From contig NZ_JACHXK010000002.1 in the NCBI RefSeq assembly GCF_014192105.1, positions 699,822-763,821 of the forward strand: a stretch of 64,000 nt of DNA, given 5' to 3'. Of this stretch, positions 17,698-26,769 are shown one piece after another. Numbering within the stretch: position 1 is the stretch's first letter; each line of letters starts with the position of its first letter. This stretch comes from Paenibacillus phyllosphaerae. Its GTDB lineage: Bacteria > Bacillota > Bacilli > Paenibacillales > Paenibacillaceae. Made by a program: the position numbers and the translations under genes. The notes under the pieces are model-generated. The model did no database searches, was not told the DNA's origin, and worked only from the letters and a program-made list of their open reading frames with translations.

Positions 17698-18731
17698 TGC
17701 GGCTCAAATTGTTAGGATATGGAGGAGCAGCGATGCTCCTCCTTGCCGCATCTATCGTCATCAGTTTGTCGATCGGCACGTCCAATTTACCGCTGCGGGA
17801 AGTGTGGAGCATCCTGATTCACCAGCTGCCGTTCGTCAGCGGCGATGGCGGCTGGGATGAAAGCTCCATCGTAATCGTAACGGACGTCCGGCTGCCGCGC
17901 ATCTTGCTCGCCGTATTGATCGGCGCTTGTCTATCGCTTGCCGGAGCAGGGTTTCAAGGGGTGCTCCGCAATCCGCTCGCAGATCCATTCACCTTAGGCG
18001 TGGCCTCGGGCTGCTCCGTAGGTGCCGCATTCATGATTTTATTCGGGTATCAGACGGTTGCCGGGATTTGGTCGATTCCCATTGTGGCCTTCATCACAGG
18101 TATTATTACGCTGGCCATTGTATTCATGCTTGCCCGTTCGCGGGGAGCGATGAACGTGGAGACGCTAATCTTATCCGGCGTCATCGTGCAGGCTTTCCTC
18201 AGCGCATTCGTATCCCTCATGTCGACGTTGACCAACGATGTCGTGAACGAAATTATGTTCTGGCTGATGGGCAGCATCTCCAGCCGCGGCTGGGAGCATA
18301 CGCAGGTCGTGCTGCCGTTCCTCCTCATCGGCTTGCCGGTCCTGATCAGGTACGCGCAATCGCTTAATCTGTTCGTCTTTGGTGAACGCCATGCCGCTTA
18401 TCTCGGCGTCGATGCCGAGCGGACCAAGCTGATCGTATTGGTCGTCTCGACGCTGCTGACGGCTGCGGCGGTATCCGTGACGGGCGTAGTCGGATTCGTG
18501 GGGCTCGTTATCCCGCATCTGATCCGGCTTGTGGTCGGTCCGGACTATCGGTTGATCGTCCCGCTCTCGGTCATCGGCGGGGGCATTTATCTGCTGTGGT
18601 CCGACACGCTCGCCCGAGTAGCTATGGGCGGGCGCGAAATCCCGCTTGGCGTCGTAACGGCGCTGATCGGGGCGCCTTTCTTTGCGTATTTGCTCTACAA
18701 GCGCAAAGTGGTGAAGGGCGGTGCCGCATGA
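17697..18731 (+). CDS. btuC: Cobalamin ABC transporter permease (FecCD/BtuC family)
   Basis: 344 residues, strongly hydrophobic with about ten membrane helices. Family motifs include RLPRILLAVLIGACLSLAGA near residue 62, NPLADPFTLGVASG near 90 and GFVGLVIPHLIR near 265, with the coupling region for the ATPase. It begins on the last base of the btuF stop codon and overlaps btuD by four bases, so the three transporter genes are translationally coupled. Confidence 0.92.
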   Translation: MRLKLLGYGGAAMLLLAASIVISLSIGTSNLPLREVWSILIHQLPFVSGDGGWDESSIVIVTDVRLPRILLAVLIGACLSLAGAGFQGVLRNPLADPFTLGVASGCSVGAAFMILFGYQTVAGIWSIPIVAFITGIITLAIVFMLARSRGAMNVETLILSGVIVQAFLSAFVSLMSTLTNDVVNEIMFWLMGSISSRGWEHTQVVLPFLLIGLPVLIRYAQSLNLFVFGERHAAYLGVDAERTKLIVLVVSTLLTAAAVSVTGVVGFVGLVIPHLIRLVVGPDYRLIVPLSVIGGGIYLLWSDTLARVAMGGREIPLGVVTALIGAPFFAYLLYKRKVVKGGAA

Positions 18732-19507
18732 TCGAAGCCCGATGCCTGACCAAGGTGCTCGACGGCACTGCCGTCATGGACAATCTATCTTTTAGGATGG
18801 AAGAAGGCGGCATGTATGGCATTATCGGACCGAACGGCGCGGGCAAGTCCACGCTGCTGAGCCTCATATCGGGCGTAGAGAAGCCGACCTCGGGCGAGTT
18901 GCTGTTGAAGGGTAAGCCCGCCTCCGACTATCCGCGCAAGGAGCTGGCCAAGTGGGTAGCCGTTCTTCAACAGGGCGGATTGATCCCGGCCGGATTTACC
19001 GTGCGGGAGGTCGCGGCGATGGGGCGATTCCCGTTCCAGAGCTGGCTGGGCGAGGAGAAGCGCGATGTCTCGGAACTGCTCGCTCGTACGCTTGCGCAGA
19101 CTGCGCTGACTGAACTTGCGGATCGCTCGATTGACCGCTTGAGCGGCGGGGAGCGCCAGCGAGTCGCGCTTGCGAAGGTGATGATCCAGGAACCGCAATT
19201 GCTGCTGCTCGATGAACCGACGACTTATCTCGACATCGGCTATCAAGTTCAACTGTTGGACATGGTCAAAAGCTGGCAGCGGCAGAACCGGGTTACAGTG
19301 GTTGCCGTGCTCCACGACTTGAATCTGGCCGCTCATTATTGCGATCAGCTGCTGGTGCTTCAGCAAGGGAGAATCGTTGCGACGGGGTCGCCTGAGGAAG
19401 TCATGGTGCCTTCGTTAATCGAACAGGTGTATGGAACTCAGGCGGTAATTGTCAATCATCCGGTTACAGGCAAGCCGCAGCTGCTGCTGCAGCCGTCAAG
19501 TCTATAG
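18728..19507 (+). CDS. btuD: Cobalamin ABC transporter ATPase
   Basis: 259 residues with Walker A GPNGAGKST near residue 37, signature LSGGERQR near 138, Walker B LLLLDEPT near 158 and switch His in VLHDLNL near 195. It powers BtuC. The ATG at 18728 overlaps the btuC stop (ATGA). It is followed 19 nt later by cobT. Confidence 0.93.
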   Translation: MIEARCLTKVLDGTAVMDNLSFRMEEGGMYGIIGPNGAGKSTLLSLISGVEKPTSGELLLKGKPASDYPRKELAKWVAVLQQGGLIPAGFTVREVAAMGRFPFQSWLGEEKRDVSELLARTLAQTALTELADRSIDRLSGGERQRVALAKVMIQEPQLLLLDEPTTYLDIGYQVQLLDMVKSWQRQNRVTVVAVLHDLNLAAHYCDQLLVLQQGRIVATGSPEEVMVPSLIEQVYGTQAVIVNHPVTGKPQLLLQPSSL

Positions 19508-19526
19508 TAATGGAGGAAAGCAGAAT

Positions 19527-20591
19527 ATGAAGAAGACGCCTTTGCACGTGGTAGAGGATACGATAGCACGTATCGAGCCGCTCAATCAGGAGGCGATACA
19601 AGCCGCCGAGGATCATTTGAACGCCTTGACCAAACCGCCTGGAAGCTTGGGCAAGCTGGAGGCCATCGCACGCCAAGCGGCCGGAATCACCGGTGAGCTC
19701 GCGGCGGATCTGACGGGCCGTGCCGTCATCGTAATGGCAGGCGATCACGGGGTATGCGAGGAAGGGGTCAGTGCATTCCCGCAGGAGGTTACGCCGCAGA
19801 TGGTCATGAACTTCTTAAGCGGCGGAGCTGCCGTTAACGTGCTCGCCCGCCAGACCGGTACGCACTTGTTCTGCGTCGATATCGGCGTGGCCGCGGAACT
19901 TACGCATGATTCGCTGCTCAGCCGAAAGGTGCGCCCCGGAACAGGCAACATTGCCCGCGAAGCCGCGATGAGCCGGGAGGAAGCGTTGCAAGCGATAGCG
20001 GTGGGGATCGAGCTCGTGCATGAACTTGCCGACCGCGGTTACCGGATGTTCGCAACCGGCGAGATGGGGATCGGGAATACGACCGCAAGCGCGGCCATTT
20101 GCGTCGCGCTCGTCGGCATGACAGCCGACGAAGCCGTCGGCTTGGGGACGGGGATTAATGAGGAGCGCCGCCGCCATAAAGTCGAGATTGTCCAGCGTGC
20201 TCTCGATACGAATCAGCCTTCCGCAGCCGATCCGATCGATGTGCTGGCCAAAGTGGGCGGCTTGGAGATCGCCGGTCTTGTCGGCGTTATTCTAGGAAGC
20301 GCTGCCCGACGCCGCCTGGTTGTCATTGACGGCTTTATCTCGACGGCAGCCGCATTGGTTGCCGCGCGGTTGGCCCCTGAGGCGATCCCTTATATGATAG
20401 GGTCCCATCTGTCCCATGAACAGGGACATAGCAAGCTGCTGGCTGCGGTAGGCTTGTCGCCGATGATTCATATGGATATGCGTCTTGGCGAAGGGACCGG
20501 CGCCGTACTTGGCTTCCATTTCATCGATGCGGCCCTCCACATTATGCGGGAGATGGCAACCTTCGAAAGCGCGGGCGTGTCGAAGGGCTGA
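19527..20591 (+). CDS. cobT: Nicotinate-nucleotide--dimethylbenzimidazole phosphoribosyltransferase
   Basis: 354 residues, the normal length. LTKPPGSLGKLE near residue 29, MAGDHGVCEEGVSAFPQEVT near 71, GEMGIGNTT near 172 and the catalytic glutamate in RLGEGTGAVLG near 318 are all present. It makes the alpha-ribazole phosphate that becomes the lower ligand of cobalamin. ATG 19527 follows GGAGGA at 19512-19517. It is part of the riboswitch-led block. Confidence 0.95.
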   Translation: MKKTPLHVVEDTIARIEPLNQEAIQAAEDHLNALTKPPGSLGKLEAIARQAAGITGELAADLTGRAVIVMAGDHGVCEEGVSAFPQEVTPQMVMNFLSGGAAVNVLARQTGTHLFCVDIGVAAELTHDSLLSRKVRPGTGNIAREAAMSREEALQAIAVGIELVHELADRGYRMFATGEMGIGNTTASAAICVALVGMTADEAVGLGTGINEERRRHKVEIVQRALDTNQPSAADPIDVLAKVGGLEIAGLVGVILGSAARRRLVVIDGFISTAAALVAARLAPEAIPYMIGSHLSHEQGHSKLLAAVGLSPMIHMDMRLGEGTGAVLGFHFIDAALHIMREMATFESAGVSKG

Positions 20592-20632
20592 TCTTATTCG
20601 CCACTCACAACCCCGGGAAAGGAGATGAAGGC

Positions 20633-21238
20633 ATGGCGATATTCATTACCGGCGGCGCACGGAGCGGGAAGAGCGATTTTGCCGAACGATATGCGATGCG
20701 GCTCGGTACTCGCGGTATCTATATAGCGACATCCCAAATTTGGGATGAAGAGATGCGGGAGCGTGTGGAGCAGCACCGCGCTATTCGCGAACAATCGGGC
20801 TATTCGTGGTCGACCGTGGAAGAGCCGTACCGGCTGGCCGACTGTCTGAAGGAGCTGCAGGCGCAACATGTGAGCGGTACGGAGCGGCCTGTCGTGCTCG
20901 TCGATTGTCTGACGTTATGGCTGAGCAACCATCTGCTCTTGCATGCGCCAGAGGGCGAGGAATGGGATAAGGGAACCAGCCGCGAGCTTAGCTTGCAGCT
21001 GGATCGGCTGACCGACGAACTGATCGATACCGTTGCCGCTTATGACGGGACGCTTCTGTTGGTGTCGAACGAGGTCGGCAGCGGGGTCGTGCCGGCTTAT
21101 CCGCTTGGCCGAAGATTCCGTGATGCGGCAGGACGGCTGAACAGGCGGCTGGCGCAGCATTGCGAGGAAGCGTTCCTCGTTGTCGCGGGCATGCCGCTTG
21201 ATCTGAAGAAGCTGGCCTTCAACCTCGAAGAGCTATGA
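20633..21238 (+). CDS. cobU: Adenosylcobinamide kinase / adenosylcobinamide-phosphate guanylyltransferase
   Basis: 201 residues. The P-loop GGARSGKS is at residues 6-13, with the guanylylated-histidine region ERVEQHRAIR near 45, VDCLTLWLSN near 87 and SNEVGSGVVP near 142. It phosphorylates adenosylcobinamide and converts it to the GDP form. A clear AAAGGAGATG ribosome binding site precedes ATG 20633. The stop overlaps the cbiB start (ATGA). Confidence 0.94.
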   Translation: MAIFITGGARSGKSDFAERYAMRLGTRGIYIATSQIWDEEMRERVEQHRAIREQSGYSWSTVEEPYRLADCLKELQAQHVSGTERPVVLVDCLTLWLSNHLLLHAPEGEEWDKGTSRELSLQLDRLTDELIDTVAAYDGTLLLVSNEVGSGVVPAYPLGRRFRDAAGRLNRRLAQHCEEAFLVVAGMPLDLKKLAFNLEEL

Positions 21239-22215
21239 TCTTGTATTCGCTGAATGAGATTCTGCTTATTACCGCCTGTGCGATTGTGATCGACTGGGTT
21301 GTCGGAGACCCGAAGTGGCCGACGCATCCCGTGATCTGGATCGGCCGGTTCATCAGCGCGTTCGAGCGGAAGCTGCGGCCGGAATCGGTGACGCTTACAG
21401 CAGGGCAGCTTAAGCGCCGCGGCGTGCTGCTGACACTTGGGACCGTGCTGCTTGCTTACGTCATCTTGCAGGCTCTCGTGCTGCTGGCTGACTGGATTCA
21501 TCCGGTCGCGGGCTACATTGTATCCGCCTGGTTCATCTCCACCACGATCGCGGTGAAGGGGCTCAAGGATGCGGCGATGCTCGTCTACCGGCCGCTCGCT
21601 GCGGGCGATCTGGCGCAAGCGAGGGTCTATATCGGTTACATCGTAAGTCGCGACACCTCGGTCATGGAGGAGCATGATACGGCTCGGGCGGCAATCGAGA
21701 CGGTTGCTGAGAATACGGTGGACGCCTTCGTGTCGCCTATCTTCTTCGCGCTGCTCGGCGGCGCGCCGCTAGCCATGCTCTATCGGGCCGCCAACACGTT
21801 GGATTCCATGGTCGGCTACCGCAACGAACGCTACTTGCACTTTGGCTGGGCTTCCGCCAGGCTGGATGACGTGCTTAATTACGTACCTGCCCGCATCAGC
21901 GGATTTCTGCTGACCATGGCGTCCGCAATGTTGCCCGGCCTATCGCCTTCACGCGCAATGAAGGCGGTCTTCGTGTTCGCTAAGCGGCATCCGAGCCCGA
22001 ACAGCGGCATCCCGGAATCCGCTGCGGCAGGCGCGATGGGAATCGAGCTTGGCGGACGGAATATTTACTTCGGGCGTGTCAGCGAGCGTGCCCGGCTAGG
22101 TTGGCCGCTAAGGCCGTTGACGCCGCAGCATATCGTCCAGACCGTCCAACTGCTGTATGTCACAAGTATACTGGTGTTCGCGGGGGTATTAGCAGTATGG
22201 CTATTCGTTCGTTAA
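21235..22215 (+). CDS. cbiB: Adenosylcobinamide-phosphate synthase CbiB
   Basis: 326 residues, a multi-helix membrane enzyme. DWVVGDPKWPTHPVIWIGR near residue 18, SRDTSVMEEHDTARAAIETV near 135 and RPSPNSGIPESAAAGAMG-type sequence near 245 are family signatures. It attaches the aminopropanol arm (from CobD) to adenosylcobyric acid. It overlaps cobU by four bases and cobS by 19 bases. An alternative name is cobD in the Pseudomonas nomenclature. Confidence 0.93.
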   Translation: MILYSLNEILLITACAIVIDWVVGDPKWPTHPVIWIGRFISAFERKLRPESVTLTAGQLKRRGVLLTLGTVLLAYVILQALVLLADWIHPVAGYIVSAWFISTTIAVKGLKDAAMLVYRPLAAGDLAQARVYIGYIVSRDTSVMEEHDTARAAIETVAENTVDAFVSPIFFALLGGAPLAMLYRAANTLDSMVGYRNERYLHFGWASARLDDVLNYVPARISGFLLTMASAMLPGLSPSRAMKAVFVFAKRHPSPNSGIPESAAAGAMGIELGGRNIYFGRVSERARLGWPLRPLTPQHIVQTVQLLYVTSILVFAGVLAVWLFVR

Positions 22216-23003
22216 AGGAAAGTCTTCAAGCAGCCGGTGCCGCCTTCCAGCTATTGACGCGAATTCCGATTCCGGTCCAGATTCCGTTTACGCGCGAGGT
22301 GCTGGCAAGAAGCGTGCTGTTTTATCCGTTAGTCGGACTTATTGTCGGTCTTATAACAGCGCTTGCCGGCTGGCTGCTTGCGTACGTCTTGCCTGCCTGG
22401 CCAGCTGCGGTGTTGACGCTGCTCGTATGGATCGCCCTGACTGGCGCTCTCCATCTAGATGGGCTGATGGATACGGCCGACGGCGTGCTTAGCCATCGTT
22501 CCCGGGAAAAGATGCTTGAGATTATGAAGGACAGCCGCGTCGGCGCAATGGGCGTCATCGCGGCTATTCTGCTATTGCTGCTCAAAGCAAGCCTCATCGC
22601 CCAGTGGCTAGGCGAGTCGGATTTGCGGCCGCTTCTTCCTCATTTGGTTACAGCCTGTATGTGGGGGCGGTTATGGATGGTTGGCGCGATGCTGCTGTGG
22701 CCCAATGCCAGGGGCAATGAGGGGCTTGGCGGCATGTTTGCCGGCTTGCCGAAGCGTCAGCTTGCCTACGCCGGCCTCTTGCACGTGGTGCTGGCGGGTG
22801 GTGTTTATGCCGTGAGCGGGACAAGTTGGCAACATGGCGCGTTGTATCTATTGACCGGAGCCGTTATTACAGCGTTTGTCGGCGGCGGAGTCGCGATGTG
22901 GCTGAATGCCAAGCTCGGCGGGTTGACCGGCGACACTTACGGCACGATGAATGAAATTGTCGAGACGGTCCTGCTGCTCGCTGCAGTGGCGATCTTTTTA
23001 TAA
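22197..23003 (+). CDS. cobS: Adenosylcobinamide-GDP ribazoletransferase (cobalamin synthase)
   Basis: 268 residues, membrane-embedded, with AFQLLTRIPIPV near the start, LTGALHLDGLMDTADG near 85 (metal-binding acidic motif) and KDSRVGAMGV near 112. It joins adenosylcobinamide-GDP and alpha-ribazole (phosphate) to complete the nucleotide loop. ATG 22197 was chosen over an upstream extension because the extension lies wholly within cbiB and lacks family similarity. Confidence 0.92.
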   Translation: MAIRSLKESLQAAGAAFQLLTRIPIPVQIPFTREVLARSVLFYPLVGLIVGLITALAGWLLAYVLPAWPAAVLTLLVWIALTGALHLDGLMDTADGVLSHRSREKMLEIMKDSRVGAMGVIAAILLLLLKASLIAQWLGESDLRPLLPHLVTACMWGRLWMVGAMLLWPNARGNEGLGGMFAGLPKRQLAYAGLLHVVLAGGVYAVSGTSWQHGALYLLTGAVITAFVGGGVAMWLNAKLGGLTGDTYGTMNEIVETVLLLAAVAIFL

Positions 23004-23023
23004 AGAAAGGGGCGGTTGAGTCT

Positions 23024-24151
23024 ATGCTCGAGAAATTCGGCCATGGCGGCGATCTGCTCACGGCCGCGGGACTGTATGGCCTGGAGGCGGGGCAATTCGT
23101 TGATTTTAGCGCCAATATGAATCCGCACGGTCCGCCAGACGCGGTGCGAGCCGTGCTTCAACGCTACGCCGAGACGATCGGCAGCTATCCGGATCCGGCC
23201 GTTCGCGGGCTGCGGCGCAAGCTGGCTCTGCATCATGGCGTGGAGGAAGGCAGCGTGCTCGTCGGCAACGGAGCGGCGGAATTGATTGACCTCGTCGTCC
23301 GGCTGTTGCTGCCGAGCGAGGTTATCCTAGCTCAGCCATGCTTCGTGGAATATGGCGATGCCGCGCGCAAATGCGGCATACCGATCCGAACGGTAGCGCT
23401 TGCCGCAGAAGAACGGTTCGCTTTAACGGAGCAAGCGGTGAGACATACGATGGCGAATATGCGGGACCAAGGGATAGCTACGGGAACCGCCCTTTGGTTT
23501 CTCGGCTCGCCGAACAATCCGACTGGGCAGCTCATCGATGCAGGCGTCATCCGGCTGCTGCTGGCAGAAGGCGAGCGCGTCGTGCTAGACGAGGCGTTTA
23601 TGGATTTTGTGGCGGAAGAGAAGGCGTACAGTTTCATATCGGAGGCCGCTAGCGGGTACGGAGACCGGCTGATCGTCATCCGTTCGATGACGAAATTTTA
23701 TGCGATTCCCGGCATCCGTCTTGGTTATATGGTTGCAGACGAGGCGTTAATTGCGGGACTTAGCGAACTGCAGGTGCCTTGGAGCGTCAATTCGCTCGCG
23801 CAGCAGATCGGAGAAGCGGTGCTGGATGATATCAGCTATGCGGAACGTACGATGGCTTGGCTGAAGGAGGAGCGTCCTTGGCTGACGCAGCAGCTGGAAC
23901 AGCTGGGGCTTGACGTAGCGCCGGGACATGTCAATTACGTCCTATTCCGGATACCGCGTTCGTTCAACCTTAAGGCCTCCGAACTGCAGCAGCTAATGGG
24001 GGAGCGAGGCGTGCTCATTCGGGACGCCTCTCATTTCGAGGGACTCGGCGAGGGTTATTGCAGGATTGCCGTTCGATTCCGTCAGGAGCACGAGCTGCTT
24101 CTGCAGACGCTGCGTGAAGTGTTAGCAGGAAGAAAGGCAGGGGGACGATGA
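23024..24151 (+). CDS. cobD: L-threonine-O-3-phosphate decarboxylase (PLP enzyme)
   Basis: 375 residues of aminotransferase fold I. HGGDLLTAAGLYGLEAGQFVDFSANMNPHGPP is characteristic at the start in pattern. GSPNNPTGQ lies near residue 163, DEAFMDF near 190 and the PLP lysine in SMTKFYAIPGIRLGY near 225. It makes 1-amino-2-propanol phosphate for the cobinamide arm. A histidinol-phosphate aminotransferase is the main alternative, but the context settles it. It overlaps cobQ by four bases. Confidence 0.9.
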   Translation: MLEKFGHGGDLLTAAGLYGLEAGQFVDFSANMNPHGPPDAVRAVLQRYAETIGSYPDPAVRGLRRKLALHHGVEEGSVLVGNGAAELIDLVVRLLLPSEVILAQPCFVEYGDAARKCGIPIRTVALAAEERFALTEQAVRHTMANMRDQGIATGTALWFLGSPNNPTGQLIDAGVIRLLLAEGERVVLDEAFMDFVAEEKAYSFISEAASGYGDRLIVIRSMTKFYAIPGIRLGYMVADEALIAGLSELQVPWSVNSLAQQIGEAVLDDISYAERTMAWLKEERPWLTQQLEQLGLDVAPGHVNYVLFRIPRSFNLKASELQQLMGERGVLIRDASHFEGLGEGYCRIAVRFRQEHELLLQTLREVLAGRKAGGR

Positions 24152-25761
24152 AACAGCCGGCTCGAACAATCATGGTGCAGGGGACAGCCTCGGATGCGGG
24201 CAAAAGTATCATTACGACAGCGCTTTGCCGGATTCTGACGGAGGAAGGCTACCTGGTCGCTCCCTTCAAGTCGCAGAATATGTCGCTTAACTCTTATGTG
24301 ACTTGGGACGGGAAGGAAATCGGCCGGGCGCAAGGGATGCAGGCCGACGCATGCGGCATTCTGGCAACGACGGATATGAATCCGATCCTGCTGAAGCCGA
24401 AAAAGGAGATGGTATCCCAGGTGATCGTGCATGGGAAGCCGCTCGGGGATTTTGCCGCCCGCACCTACAGGGAAGAGGTGCTGCGAGAAGCGGGGACGAT
24501 CGTGCAAGAGTCGCTTCATCGCCTGCGCGATGCGTATGACGTCGTTGTGCTCGAGGGAGCCGGCAGCCCGGCCGAAATTAACTTGAAAGATCGCGATGTC
24601 GTTAATATGCGCGCTGCCGGGTGGGCAGAAGCACCGGTCATCCTGGTGGCCGATATCGATAGGGGCGGCATGTTCGCGGCGATCGTCGGGACGATGGAGC
24701 TGCTCGAACCGCATGAGCGGGACCGGGTGTGCGGGTTCATCGTGAACAAATTCCGAGGCGATGTTTCCCTGCTGCAGCCGGGACTGGATTGGCTCGAGCA
24801 GCGGACGGGCAAGCCGGTATTGGGCGTCGTGCCGTTTTTGCCGAAGCTGGACCTGGAAGACGAGGATTCCTTATCGCTTGACCAGAAGCTGGCCGCGGGC
24901 GACTCTGCATTGAACGGGGACAAAGCAGCGGAATCGCTCGATGTGGCGGTCATCCGCTTGCCGCATATTTCGAACTTTACCGATATCGATCCACTGCTCG
25001 GCGAGCCGGATACGCGTGTTCGTTTTGTAAGAGATGCTGGCGAGTGGGGAGCTCCGGATATCGTGATTATCCCCGGCAGCAAAAATACGGTCGACGATCT
25101 GCTCTATCTGTACGACAGCGGGCTAGCCGGCCTGCTGGAACGGCATCGCAGCGTCGGTGGTTACGTCGTCGGCATCTGCGGCGGTTATGAGATGCTCGGC
25201 ATACGGCTGCTTGACCCGTTTCATAGTGAGTCGGATCGTGATGAAATAAAGGGGCTTGGATGGTTTCCGTTCCAGGTGACCTTCTCGCAGACCAAGCGGA
25301 CCGTCCGGGTACATGGCTATGCCGACTTGCCGGGACTTAGCGAACAGCATCCCGTCGAGGGGTATGAGATTCATACCGGTGCCGTGGATTGGATGCGAGA
25401 GGGCGCGGAGGCATCGACATTCGTATCTCAGGGGGAGGATCGCAGCCTAACGCTTGAACAAGCCGATCGTCCCTTTGCGCTGCGCGAACACGAGGGAGAA
25501 GCATTCTCAGCAGAAGGTTGCGCCTCCGTCTACGGCAAGGTGTGGGGGACGTTCCTGCACAGCGTGCTACACAATGATGAGCTTCGCCGGGCTTGGCTCA
25601 ACCGGGTGAGGATCGGGAAAGGGCTCGAGCCGGTCGCCGAGGTAATCTATACGCGCGAACGGCGCGAGCAGGCTTTTGCACGGCTGGCTGCCCATGTCAG
25701 GGAGCACGTCGACATCGCGCGCATCAAGCAGCTGATGGGCCTTGGGCAGGAGCGGTCATGA
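24148..25761 (+). CDS. cobQ: Adenosylcobyric acid synthase (glutamine-hydrolysing)
   Basis: 537 residues. The N-terminal dethiobiotin-synthetase-like ATP domain has QGTASDAGKSII near residue 11 and FKSQNMSLNSY near 41. The C-terminal class I glutaminase has nucleophile Cys in VVGICGGYEMLG near 335 and His in GTFLHSVLHN near 470. It amidates four side chains of adenosylcobyrinic acid diamide. As no earlier corrin-ring genes are present, it may act on imported or CbiZ-released corrinoids. It overlaps both neighbours by four bases. Confidence 0.93.
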   Translation: MKQPARTIMVQGTASDAGKSIITTALCRILTEEGYLVAPFKSQNMSLNSYVTWDGKEIGRAQGMQADACGILATTDMNPILLKPKKEMVSQVIVHGKPLGDFAARTYREEVLREAGTIVQESLHRLRDAYDVVVLEGAGSPAEINLKDRDVVNMRAAGWAEAPVILVADIDRGGMFAAIVGTMELLEPHERDRVCGFIVNKFRGDVSLLQPGLDWLEQRTGKPVLGVVPFLPKLDLEDEDSLSLDQKLAAGDSALNGDKAAESLDVAVIRLPHISNFTDIDPLLGEPDTRVRFVRDAGEWGAPDIVIIPGSKNTVDDLLYLYDSGLAGLLERHRSVGGYVVGICGGYEMLGIRLLDPFHSESDRDEIKGLGWFPFQVTFSQTKRTVRVHGYADLPGLSEQHPVEGYEIHTGAVDWMREGAEASTFVSQGEDRSLTLEQADRPFALREHEGEAFSAEGCASVYGKVWGTFLHSVLHNDELRRAWLNRVRIGKGLEPVAEVIYTRERREQAFARLAAHVREHVDIARIKQLMGLGQERS

Positions 25762-26471
25762 GCCAGCCTTTTCGCAGCGGAACGCATTGGTCCTCGACGA
25801 TATGGCCCGGACTGAGCGCATCATTCGACGACGAGCAGATTATTCTTCGGAGCGGGCAATTGCTGGAGACGCTGAGCAGCAGCGTGTATGGAGGCGGTAG
25901 CGGCGTCTGGGCCCATGCATTCGTTAACCGCAAAGTGCCGCTCTCGTACCGCAGCGGAGATCCGGTTGAAGATCTGCGGGAGATGATCCGGAAAGCTCGA
26001 TTGCCTGCCGAGGCTACGGTCGGGCTACTGACAGCGGCCAAGCTGACACATGCTTCCGTGCATGAAGAGGCGGGCGACAGGTTTAATATTGTCTGCCTGG
26101 CTACGGCGGGGATTGGCAATGCAGCGAGGGCCGGTGCCGAGCGTCAGGTATTCTCGGCTTATTCGGCAGGCACGATCAACATCTTCGTGTTGATCGACGG
26201 CCAGTTGTCTCCCTCGGCAATGGTAGGCGCGATCATTACGGCGACGGAGGCCAAGTGCGCGGCATTGCAGGATCTGGGCATTCCCGATCCGGTGCATGGC
26301 GTCATCGCGACAGGTACGACGACCGATTCGGTCGTAATTGCCGTCAGCCAGAACGCGGATTTCGGCGCCGTCCATGCCTATGCCGGAGCTGCGACGACGC
26401 TAGGCAATACGCTTGGCCGGGCGGTGTATCGGACCGTGTATGAGTCGGTGAAGACCAGGGATGAACTATGA
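25758..26471 (+). CDS. cbiZ: Adenosylcobinamide amidohydrolase
   Basis: 237 residues of the CbiZ family: LSSSVYGGGSGVWAHAFVNRKV near residue 40 in pattern, VGLLTAAKLTHAS near 95, TAGIGNAARAG near 122 and ATGTTTDSVVIAVS near 195. CbiZ cleaves the aminopropanol arm from cobinamides, including those with a wrong lower ligand, giving cobyric acid for rebuilding. Its position at the end of the operon supports a corrinoid remodelling role. The ATG at 25758 overlaps the cobQ stop. A terminator follows. Confidence 0.88.
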   Translation: MSQPFRSGTHWSSTIWPGLSASFDDEQIILRSGQLLETLSSSVYGGGSGVWAHAFVNRKVPLSYRSGDPVEDLREMIRKARLPAEATVGLLTAAKLTHASVHEEAGDRFNIVCLATAGIGNAARAGAERQVFSAYSAGTINIFVLIDGQLSPSAMVGAIITATEAKCAALQDLGIPDPVHGVIATGTTTDSVVIAVSQNADFGAVHAYAGAATTLGNTLGRAVYRTVYESVKTRDEL

Positions 26472-26503
26472 TAGTCAAGCGACAACTAAAGTGAAGCGAG
26501 CGT

Positions 26504-26537
26504 AACCTTCGTCTGCATGCAGGCGGAGGTTTTTTTG
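26504..26537 (+). terminator. Terminator of the cobalamin operon
   Basis: AACCTTCGTCTGC (from 26504) pairs with GCAGGCGGAGGTT (26519-26531) through some G-T pairs and is followed by seven T. Confidence 0.8.
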
Positions 26538-26769
26538 GCGATCCGGTGAATCTTAGTGGATGAATCGGACAAGAGCTACGGAATTGTGGGCTGTACAGTT
26601 GATTAAGTGTGGCTGAGTGGGGGATTGAGCGGTGAATAGTGAGATGAGGAAATGTGGTTGATTGAGGCTCGTGCTACGGGATCGTGGTCAGCAGGGATAT
26701 AGCACGTTCAAGCATTACGGCAATGAGCAAGACGAAACGCCGCTTGTTACCCGCGTCTCGTCTTTTCTC

